Positions 54,716 to 64,000 of a DNA stretch of 64,000 nucleotides are shown here, piece by piece; within the stretch, counting starts at the first letter, position 1, and each line of letters begins with the position of its first letter. Where the stretch lies: contig NC_135068.1 of NCBI RefSeq assembly GCF_051401765.1, positions 1,364,001 through 1,428,000 on the forward strand, read 5' to 3'. The translations under genes and the position numbers were made by a program. The notes under the pieces are model-generated. The model searched no databases. It was given only the letters and a program-made list of their open reading frames with translations, and was not told the origin of the DNA. The stretch comes from Calliopsis andreniformis (lineage: Eukaryota > Arthropoda > Insecta > Hymenoptera > Andrenidae).

Positions 54716-57700
54716 AGGCCCGAGCTATTCGATTTGGTGCAGCAGCGCCCTAGAGTGTAACCTAGGTTTCCCGGAACGTAGAAATAAGCATTAATTGCAC
54801 ACTGGTTGAACTTACTCCTGTTATACGATGGAAAAACTGTTGTATTTTTATTGTTTTTTATGTTTTTGGCGTTGACACATAAGGCCCTAACTATACGATG
54901 TGATGGAGCAACGCCCTAGAGTGTAGCCTGGGTCGCCCGGAACGGAGAAATAACCATCAATTTCACACTGGTTGCAATTACTCCTGTTATACAATGGAAA
55001 AACTGTTGTAATTTTATTGTTTTTTATGCTTCTGGCGTTGACTTCTAAGGCACGAGATATTCGATTTGGTGGAGCAACGAGCTAGAGTGAAGCCTAGGTT
55101 GCCCTGAACGTAGAAATGAACATTACTTGCACACTGGTTGCAATTATTTCTATTATACGAGGGAAAAACTGTTGTATTTTTATTGTATTTTATGCTTCTG
55201 GCGTTGACGTCTAAGCCCCGAGCTATTCGATCTTGTGAAGCATCGCCCTGGAGTGAAGCCAAGGTCGCCGGAAACGCAGAAATAACCATTACTTTCACAC
55301 TGGATGCAATTATTCCTTTTATACGATGGAAATACTGTTGTATTTATATTGTATTTTACGTTTCTGGCGTTGACACATAAGGCCCTAACTATTCGATGTG
55401 ATGGAGCAACGCCCTAGAGTGTAGCCTAGGTCGCCCGGAACGTAGAAATAACCATCAATTTCACACTGGTTGCACTCACTCCTGTTATACGATGTAAAAA
55501 CTGTTGTACTTTTATTGTATTTTATGATTCTGGCGTTGACTTCTAACGGCCGAGCCATTCGATCTGGTGCAGCAACGCCCTAGAGTGAAACCTAGGTTTC
55601 CTGGAACGTAGAAGTAACCATTATCTTCACACTGGTTGCAATTACTCCTGTTATACAATGGAAAAACTGTTGTATTTTTATTGTATTTTATGCTTCTGTT
55701 GTTGACTTCTAAGGCCCGTGCTATTCGATTTGGTGCAGCAGCGCCCTTGGGTGTAACCTAGGTTTCCCGGAACGTAGAAATAAACATTAAGTGCACACTG
55801 GTTGAACTTACTCCTGTTATACGATGGAAAAACTGTTGTATTTATATTGTATTTTATGATTCTGGCGTTTACTTCTAAGGCCCGAGCAATTCGATCTGGT
55901 GGAGCGACGCCCTAGAGTGAAGCCAAGATTGCCCGGAACGTAGAAATAACCATTAATTTCACACTGGTTGCAATTACTCCTGTTATACCATGGAAGAACT
56001 GTTGTATTTTTATTGTATTTTATGCTTCTGGCGTTGACTTCTAAGGCCCGAGCTATTCGATCTTGTGAAGCATCGCCCTAGAGTGAAGCCAAGGTCGCTC
56101 GAAACGCAGAAATAGCCATTACTTTCACACTGGTAGCAATTATTCCTTTTATACGATGGAAAAACTGTTGTATTTATATTGTATTTTATGCTTCTGGCGT
56201 TGCCTTCTAAGGACCAAGCTATTCGATCTTGCGAAGCATCGGCCTAGAGTGAAGCCTAGGTCGCCCTGAACGTAGAAATAACCATTAATTTCACTCTGGT
56301 TGCAATTACTCCTGCTATACCATGGAAAAACTGTTGTATTTTTATTGTATTTTATGCTTCTGTTGTTGACTTCTAAGGCCCGAGCTATTCGATTTGGTGC
56401 AGCAGCGCCCTAGAGTGTAACCTAGGTTTCCCGGAACGTAGAAATAAACATTAATTGCACACTGGTTGAACTTACTCCTGTTATACAATGGAAAAACTGT
56501 TGTATTTTTATTGTATTTTATGCTTCCGGCGATGACTTCTTAGGGCCGAGCTATTCGATCAAGTGCAGCAACGCCCTAGAGTGAAACCTAGGTTTCCCGG
56601 AACGTAGAAATAACCATTAATTTCACACTGGTTGCACTTACTCCTGTTGTACGATGGAAAAACTGTTGTATTTTTATTGTATTAATTGCTTCTGGCGTTG
56701 ACTTCTAAGGGCCGAGCTATTCGATCTGGTGGAGCAACGCCCTAGAGTGAAACCTAGGTTTCCCGGAACGCAGAAATAGCCATTACTTTCACACTGGTTG
56801 CAATTATTCCTTTTATACGATGGAAAAACTGTTGTAATTATAATGTATTTTATGCTTCTGACGTTGACATCTAAGACTCTAACTATTCGACCTGGTGGAA
56901 CAACGCCCTAGAGTGAAGACTAGGTTGCCCGGAACGTAGAAATAACCATTAATTTCACACTGGTTGCAATTACTGCTGTTATACAATGGAAAAACTATTG
57001 TATTTTTATTGTATTTTATGCTTCTGGCGTTGACTTCTAAGGCCCTAACTATTCGATGTGGTGGAGCAACGCCCTAGAGTGAAGCCTAGGACGCCCGAAA
57101 CGTAGAAGTGACCATTACTTTCGCACTGGTTGCAATTATTCCTTTTATACGATGGAAAAACTGTTGTATTTATATTGTATTTTATGCTTCTGGCGTTGAC
57201 ATATAAGGCCCTAACTATTCGAAGTGTTGGAGCCACGCCCTAGAGTGAAGCCTAGGTTGCCCGGAACGTAGAAATGACCATTACTTGCACACTGGTTGCA
57301 ATTATTTCTATTATACGATGGAAAAACTGTTTTACTTTTATTCTATTTTATGTTACTGGTGTTGATTTCTAAGGCCCGAGCTTTCCGATCTGGTGCAGCA
57401 ACGCCCTAGAGTGAAACCTACGTTTCCAGGAACGTAGAAATAACTATTAATTTCACACTGGTTGCAATTACTCCTGTTATACGATGGAAAAACTGTTGTA
57501 TTTTTATTGTATTTTATGTTTCTGGCGTTGACTTCTAAGTCCCGAGCTATTCGATTTGGTGGAGCAACGAGCTAGAGTGATGCCTAGGATGCCCGGAACT
57601 TAGAAATGACCATTACTTTCACACTGGTTGCAATTATTTCTATTATACGATGGAAAAACTGCTGTATTTTTATTGCATTTTATGCTTGTGGCGTTGACTT

Positions 57701-59391
57701 CTAAGGCCCGAGCTATTCGATCTTGTGAAGCATCGCCCTACAGTGAAGCCAAGGGCGCTCGAAACGCAGAAATAGCCATTACTTTCACACTGGTTGCAAT
57801 TATTCCTTTTATACGATGGAAAAACTGTTGTATTTATATTGTATTTTATGCTTCTGGCGTTGACACCTAAGGCCCTAACTATTCGATTTTGTGAAGCATC
57901 GCCCCAGAGTGAAGCCTAGGTCGCCCGAAACGTAGAAATGACCATTACTTTCACACTGGTTGCAATTATTCCTTTTATAGGATGGAGAAACTGTCCTATT
58001 TATATTGTATTATATGCTTCTGGCGTTGACACCTAAGGCACTAACTATTCGATGTGGTGCAGCAACGCCCTAGAGTGAAGCCTAGATTGCCCGGAACGTA
58101 GAAATAACAATTAATTTCACACTGGTTGGAATTACTCCTGTTATTCAATGGAAAGACTGTTGTATTTTTACTGTATTTTATGCTTCTGGCGTTGACTTCT
58201 AAGGCCCAAGCTATTCGATTTGGTGGAGCAACGAGCTAGAGTGAAGCCTAGGTTGCCCGGAACGTAGAAATGAACATTACTTTCACACTGGTTGCAACTA
58301 TTTCTATTATGCGGTGGAAAAACTGTTGTATTTTTATTGTATTTTATGCTTCTGGCGTTGACTTCTAAGGCCCTAGCAGTTCGATCAGGTGAAGCATCGC
58401 CCTAGAGTGAAGACTGGAAGGCCCGGAATGCAGAAATGAACATTACTTTCGCACTTGTTGCATTTATTCCGTTTACACGATGGAAAAACTGTTGTAATTA
58501 TAATGTATTTTATGCTTCTGGCGTTGACATCTAAGACTCTAACTATTCGACCTGGTGGAACAACGCCCTAGAGTGAAGACTAGGTTGCCCGGAACGTAGA
58601 AATGACCATTAATTTCACACTGGTTGCAATTACTGCTGTTATACAGTGGAAAAACTATTGTATTTTTATTGTATTTTATGCTTCTGGCGTTGACTTCTAA
58701 GGCCCTAACTATTCGATGTGGTGGAGCAACGCCCTAGAGTGAAGCCTAGGACGCCCGAAACGTAGAAGTGACCATTACTTTCGCACTGGTTGCAATTATT
58801 CCTTTTATACGATGGAAAAACTGTTGTATTTATATTGTATTTTATGCTTCTGGCGTTGACATATAAGGCCCTAACTATTCGATGTGCTGGAGCCACGCCC
58901 TAGAGTGAAGCCTAGGTTGCCCGGAACGTAGAAATGACCATTACTTGCACACTGGTTGCAATTATTTCTATTATACGATGGAAAAACTGTTTTACTTTTA
59001 TTCTATTTTATGCTTCTGGTGTTGATTTCTAAAGCCCGAGCTTTCCGATCTGGTGCAGCAACGCCCTAGAGTGAAACCTACGTTTCCCGGAACGTAGAAA
59101 TAACTATTAATTTCACACAGGTTGCAATTACTCCTGTTATACAATGGAAAAACTGTTGTATTTTTATTGTATTTTCTGCTTCTGGCTTTGACTTCTAAGG
59201 ACCGAGCTGTCCGATCTCGTGCAGCAACACCCTAGGGTAAAACCTATGTTTCCCGGAACGTAGAAATAACCATTAATTTCGAACTGGTTGCACTTACACC
59301 TGTTATACGATGGAAAAACTGTTGTACTTTTATTGTATTTTATGATTCTGGCGTTGACTTCTAAGGCCCGAGCTATTCGATTTGGTGCAGC
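54716..59391 (+). repeat. HOR family C, copy 2 (about 28 monomers)
   Basis: This pairs with 35786-40795. Compared with copy 1 it lacks one monomer near 56220 (copy 1 37291-37456) and has one extra monomer at about 56445-56610, so the offset returns to 18,930. It then lacks two monomers (copy 1 38931-39263, 333 bp), giving offset 18,597 to the end. Similarity stops at 59391/40794, where gcatcgccccag in copy 1 becomes gcagcgccctag. Confidence 0.87.
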
Positions 59392-60589
59392 AGCGCCCTA
59401 GAGTGTAACCTAGGTTTCCCGGAACGTAGAAATAAACATTAATTGCACACTGGTTGAACTTACTCCTGTTATACGATGGAAAAACTGTTGTATTTTTACT
59501 GTATTTTATGCTTCCGGCGTTGACTTCTAAGGGCCGAGCTATTCGATCTGGTGCAGCAACGCCCTAGAGTGAAACCTAGGTTTCCCGGAACGTAGAAATA
59601 ACCATTACTTTCACACTGGCTGCACTTACTCCTGTTATACGATGGAAAAACTGTTGTATTTTTTTTGTACTTTCTGCTTCTGGCGTTGACTTCTAAGGGC
59701 CGAGCTATTCGATCTTGTCAAGCATCGCCCTAGAGTGAAGCCAAGGTCGCTCTAAACGCAGAAATAGCCATTACTTTCACACTGGTTGCAATTATTCCTT
59801 TTATACGATGGAAAAACTGTTGTATTTATATTGTATTTTATGCTTCTGGCGTTGCCTTCTAAGACCCGAGCTATTCGATCTGGTGCAGCAACGCGCTAGA
59901 GTGAAACCTAGGTTGCCCGGAACGTAGAAATAACCATTAACTTCACACTGGTTGCAATTATTCCTTCTATACGATGGAAAAACTGCTGTATTTATATTGT
60001 ATTTTATGCTTCTGGCGTTCACTTCTAAGGCCCTAACTATTCGATGTGGTGGAGCAACGCCCCAGAGTGAAGCCTAGGTCGCCCGAAACGTAGAAATGAC
60101 CACTACTTTCACACTGGTTGCAATTATTCCTTTTATACGATGGAGAAACTGTTCTATTTATATTGTATTATATGCTTCTGGCGTTGACACCTAAGGCACT
60201 AACTATTCGATGTGGTGGAGCCACGCCCTAGAGTGAAGCCTAGGTTGCCCGGAACGTAGAAATAACCATTAATTTCACACTGGTTGCACTTACTCCCGTT
60301 GTACGATGGAAAAACTGTTGTATTTTTATTGTATTTTACGCTTCTGGCGTTGACCTCTAAGGGCCGAGCTATTCGATCTGGTGGAGCAACGCCCTAGAGT
60401 GAAGTCTAGGTCGCCCGGAACGTAGAAATTACCATTAATTTCACACTGGTTGCAATTACTCCTGCTATACCATGGAGAAACTGTTGTATTTTTATTGTAT
60501 TTTATGCTTCTGTTGTTGACTTCTAAGGCCCGAGCTATTCGATTTGATGCAGCAGCGCCCTAGAGTGTAACCTAGGTTGCCCGGAACGT

Positions 60590-61253
60590 AGAAATAAACA
60601 TTAATTGCACACTGGTTGAACTTACTCCTGTTATACAATGGAAAAACTGTTGCATTTTTATTGTATTTTATGCTTCAGGCGTTGACTTCTAAGGCCCGAG
60701 CTATTCGATTTGGTGGACCAACGAGCTAGAGTGAAGCCTAGGTTGCTCGGAACGCAGAAATAGCCATTACTTTCACACTGGTTGCAATTATTCCTTTTAT
60801 ACGATGGAAAAACTGTTGTATTTATATTGTATTTTATGCTTCTGGCGTTGCCTTCAAAGGCTCGAGCTATTCGATCTGGTGCAGCAACGCCCTAGAGTGA
60901 AACCTAGGTTGCCCGGAACGTAGAAATAAACATTAATTGCACACTGGTTGAACTTACTCCTGTTATACAATGGAAAAACTGTTGCATTTTTATTGTATTT
61001 TATGCTTCAGGCGTTGACTTCTAAGGCCAGAGCTATTCGATTTGGTGGACCAACGAGCTAGAGTGAAGCCTAGGTTGCTCGGAACGCAGAAATAGCCATT
61101 ACTTTCACACTGGTTGCAATTATTCCTTTTATACGATGGAAAAACTGTTGTATTTATATTGTATTTTATGCTTCTGGCGTTGCCTTCAAAGGCTCGAGCT
61201 ATTCGATCTGGTGCAGCAACGCCCTAGAGTGAAACCTAGGTTGCCCGGAACGT
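60590..61253 (+). repeat. Tandem duplication of a two-monomer unit (332 bp)
   Basis: Two adjacent dimers match at offset 332 (marker gaaaaactgttgcattttta at 60641 and 60973). Each pairs a monomer with ggttgaacttactcctg and tggaccaacgag with one having gttgccttcaaaggctcgag. I noted one difference, ggcccgagc against ggccagagc. Confidence 0.88.
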
Positions 61254-61752
61254 AGAAAGAACCATTAATTTCACACTGGTTGCATTTATTCCTTCTATAC
61301 GATGGAAAAACTGCTGTATATATATTGTATTTTATGCTTCTGGCGTTGACTTCTAAGGCCCGAGCTATTCGATCTTGCGAAGCATCGGCCTAGAGTGAAG
61401 TCTAGGTCGCCCGAAGCATAGAAATGACCATTACTTTCTCACTGGTTGCAATAATTCCTTTTATACGATGGAAAAACTGCTGTATTTATATTGTATTCTA
61501 TGCCTCTGGCGTTGACTTCTAAAGCCCCAGCTGTTTGTTCTTGTGAAGCATCGCCCTAAAGTGAAGTCTAGGACGCCCGAATCGTAGAAATGACCATTAC
61601 TTTCACACTGGTTGCAATTACTCCCTTTATACGATGGAAAAACTGTTATATTTATATTGTATTTAATGCTTCTGGCGTTGACACCTAAGGCCCTAACTAT
61701 TCGATGTGGTGGAGCAACACCCTAGAGTGAAGCCTAGGTTGCCCGGAACGTA

Positions 61753-61918
61753 GAAATAATCATTACTTTCACACTGGTTGCAATTATTCCTTTTATACGA
61801 TGGAAAAACTGTTGTATTTATATTGTATTTTATGCTTCTGGCGTTGACTTCTAAGGCCCGAGCTATTCGATCTTGTGAAGCATCGCCCCAGAGTGAAGCC
61901 GAGGTAGCCCGGAACGTA
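61753..61918 (+). repeat. Near-consensus reference monomer
   Basis: This 166-bp copy can serve as the reference unit. Conserved box I (ttcacactggttgca) is at monomer positions 16-30, box II (gatggaaaaactgttgta) at 47-64 and box III (tgcttctggcgttgac) at 81-96. Variable zone V1 lies at 31-46 and V2 at about 97-146. Positions 61-80 contain two imperfect copies of an 11-base unit (ttgtatttata, ttgtattttat). In most other monomers positions 135-152 hold CCTAG, eight bases, then CTAGG; this copy has single-base changes in both arms. Monomer types differ mainly in V1 (attattcctttt, attatttctatt, attactcctgtt, cttactcctgtt) and V2. Confidence 0.9.
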
Positions 61919-64000
61919 GAAATGACCAATAGTTCCACACTGGTTGCAATTATTACTGTTATACGATGGAAAGTCTGTTGTATTTTTATTGCATTTTATG
62001 CTTCTAGCGTCGACTTGTAAGGCCCGAGCTATTCGATCTGGTGAAGCATCGCCCTAGAGTGATGCCTAGGTTGGCCTGAACCTAGAAATGACCATTACTT
62101 TCACACTGGTTGCAATTATTCCTTTTATACGATGGAAAGACTGTTGTATTTATATTGTATTTTATGCTTCTGGCGTTGACACATTAGGCCCTAACTATTC
62201 GATGTGGTGGAGCCACGCCCCAGAGTGAAGCCTAGATTGCCCGGAACGTAGAAATAACCATTAATTTCAGACTGGTTGAACTTACTCCTGTTATACGATG
62301 GAAAAACTGTTGTATTTTTATTGTATTTTATGCTTCCGGCGTTGACTTCTAAGGGCCGAGCTACTCGATCTGGTGCAGCAACGCCCTAGAGTGAAACCTA
62401 GGTTTCCCGGAACGCAGAAGTAACCATTAATTTCACACTGGTAGCACTTACTCCTGTTGTACGATGGAAAAACTGTTGTATTTTTATTGTATTTTATGCT
62501 TCTGGCGTTGACTTCTAAGGGCCGAGCTATTCGATGTGGTGGAGCAACGCCCTAGAGTGAAGAATAGGTTGCCCGGAACGTAGAAATAACCATTAATTTC
62601 ACACTGGTTGCAATTACTCCTGTTATACGATGGACAAACTGTTGTATTTTTATTGTATTTTATGCTTCTGGCGTTGAATTCTGAGCCACTAGCTATTCGA
62701 AATGTGGAGCAACGCCGTAGAGTGAAACCTAGGTTGCCCGAAACGTAGAAATGACCATTACTTTCTCACTGGGTGCAATTATTCCTTTTATACGATGGAG
62801 AAACTGCTGTATTTACATTGTATTTTATGCTTCTGGCGTTGACACCTAAGGCCCTAACTATTCGATGTGGTGCAGCAACGCCCTAGAGTGAAACCTAGGT
62901 TTCCCGGAACGTAGAAATAACTATTAATTTCACACTGGTTGCAATTACTTCTGTTATACAATGGAAAAATTTGTTGTATTTTTGTTGTATTTTGTGCTTC
63001 TGGCGTTTACTTCTAAGGCCCGAGCTATTCCATGTGGTGGAGCAACGAGCTAGAGTGAAGCCTAGGTCGCCCGAAACGTAGATATGACCATTACCTTCAC
63101 ACTGGTTGCAATTATTCCTTTTATACGATGGAAAGACTGTTGTATTTATATTGTATTTTATGCTTCTGGCGTTGATGCCTAAGGCCCTAACTGTTCGATT
63201 TTGTGAAGCATCGCCCCAGAGTGAAGCCTAGGTCGCCCGAAACGTAGAAATGACCATTACCTTCACACTGGTTGCAATTATTCCTTTTATACGATGGAAA
63301 AACTGTTGTATTTATATTGTATTTTATGCTTCTGGCGTTGACACCTAAGGCCCTAACTATTCGATTTTGTGAAGCATCGCCCCAGAGTGAAGCCTAGGTC
63401 GCCCGAAACGTGGAAATGACAATTACTTTCACACTGGTTGCAATTATTCCTTTTATACGATGGAGAAACTGTTCAATTTATATTGTATTATATGCTTCTG
63501 GCGTTGACACATAAGGCACTAACTATTCGATGTTGTGCAGCAACGCCCCAGAGTGAAGCCTAGATTGCCCGGAACGTAGAAATAACAATTAATTTCACAC
63601 TGGTTGCAATTACTCCTGTTATACAATGGAAGAACTGTTGTATTTTTACTGTATTTTATGCTTCAGGCGTTGACTTCCAAGGCCCGAGCTGTTCGATCAG
63701 GCAGAGCAACGCCCTACACTGAAACCTAGGGTGCCCAGAACGTAGAAATGACCATTACTTTCACACTTGTTGCAATTGTTCCGTCTATACGATGGAAAAA
63801 CTGTTGTCTTTATATTGTATTTTATGCTTCCGGCGTTGACATCTAAGGCCCTAACAATTCGATGTGGTGGAGCTACGCCCTAGAGTGAAGCCAAGGTAGC
63901 CCGGAACGTAGAAATGACCAATAGTTTCACACTGGTTGCAATTATTACTGTTATACGGTGGAAAGCCTGTTGTATTTTTATTGCATTTTATGCTTCTAGC

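Larger units (their letters stand above)
1..64000 (+). repeat. 166-bp satellite array, whole window
   Basis: The landmark ctggcg and its variants recur every 166 bases (75, 241, 407, 573, 739, 905) and the same spacing holds to the end of the window, giving about 385 direct copies. I saw no inverted monomer and no foreign insertion. A few monomers are one to three bases longer or shorter (for example 164 bp between the landmarks at 905 and 1069), but register is always recovered. The length fits one chromatosome per monomer, as in many centromeric satellites; that functional reading is inference. I do not recognise the monomer as a named satellite family. The array has no visible start or end here, so it continues beyond both edges. 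Confidence 0.98.
59392..64000 (+). repeat. Irregular monomers at the right edge
   Basis: About 28 monomers without a long-range partner in the window. Types known from A, B and C are present but in new orders and with more private substitutions. The only clear duplication is local (a dimer at 60590-61253). Monomers near 62700-64000 often combine gacacctaaggccctaac with gattttgtgaagc. There is no gene here. It may be the edge of the homogenised zone or simply a family whose next copy lies outside the window. Confidence 0.82.

Noticed and set aside
55138..55380. Plus-strand 80-codon frames rich in hydrophobic residues, looking like small membrane proteins
   Set aside because: The hydrophobic stretch is only the AT-rich monomer half (tgtatttttattgtatttt) read in one frame. 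Identical frames appear at 36208, 38698, 57628 and 61778 in matching repeat positions.
61693..61938. Open reading frames of 60-99 codons, mostly minus strand, here and at many similar places
   Set aside because: They recur wherever the monomer recurs, with the same translated phrases. Since 166 leaves remainder 1 on division by 3, each monomer shifts frame and stops soon follow. No recognisable domain, signal peptide or codon pattern is present.
1..64000. CRISPR array
   Set aside because: The whole 166-bp unit is repeated with no alternation of short identical repeats and unrelated spacers, and no cas gene is present.
1..64000. Bacterial promoters, terminators or ribosome binding sites at AT-rich boxes
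   Set aside because: Matches such as ttgaca-like and tataat-like strings come from the monomer (gttgacacctaagg, ttatac) and repeat every 166 bp with no gene downstream.
1..64000. tRNA, 5S rRNA or SINE origin for the monomer
   Set aside because: I looked for pol III A and B boxes and for a cloverleaf and saw no convincing match; there is also no A-rich tail or target duplication.
1..64000. Assignment to a named satellite, including published 166-bp oyster HindIII satellites
   Set aside because: Length alone agrees. I saw no regular aagctt site, and I cannot compare sequences without a search. A database search with the 61753-61918 monomer would decide.

Overview
The whole window is satellite DNA. 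All 64,000 bases are covered by about 385 head-to-tail copies of one 166-bp monomer, all in the same orientation. I found no gene, no RNA gene, no transposon, no microsatellite tract and no unique DNA between monomers. An uninterrupted array of this size, with chromatosome-length monomers and nested higher-order repeats (HORs), points to a eukaryotic chromosome, most likely a centromeric or pericentromeric block. I do not recognise the monomer and cannot name the organism. Satellites of about 166 bp occur in unrelated plants and animals, so length alone places nothing.

The monomer is phased here to begin GAAAT; 61753-61918 is a near-consensus copy. It has an AT-rich first half (about 28% GC) and a GC-rich second half (about 53% GC) that holds 7 of the 8 consensus CpGs. 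Three conserved boxes (ttcacactggttgca, gatggaaaaactgttgta, tgcttctggcgttgac) alternate with two variable zones, and the variable zones define the monomer types. Most monomers carry CCTAGG near the 3' end.

Region by region: 1-816 irregular monomers; 817-5788 two identical copies of a 2,486-bp, 15-monomer HOR (family D); 5789-6969 irregular linker; 6970-20752 three tandem copies of family A with 30, 22 and 31 monomers; 20753-27147 family B; 27148-29886 a shortened A; 29887-35785 B again; 35786-42671 family C; 42672-44830 shortened A; 44831-54715 B, enlarged by one extra 24-monomer unit; 54716-59391 C again; 59392-64000 irregular monomers. From 15605 onward the order is A-B-A'-B-C-A'-B-C, a repeat of repeats. 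Copies of a block differ by rare substitutions and by gains or losses of whole monomers, as expected from unequal exchange or replication slippage in register.

The open reading frames that can be drawn (60-99 codons, mostly on the minus strand) are by-products of the repeat. The same translated phrases recur wherever the monomer recurs, and because 166 is one more than a multiple of three each monomer enters a new frame. None is annotated as a gene. Block boundaries were found by eye from fixed offsets between matching marker sequences and are good to within about one monomer unless stated.
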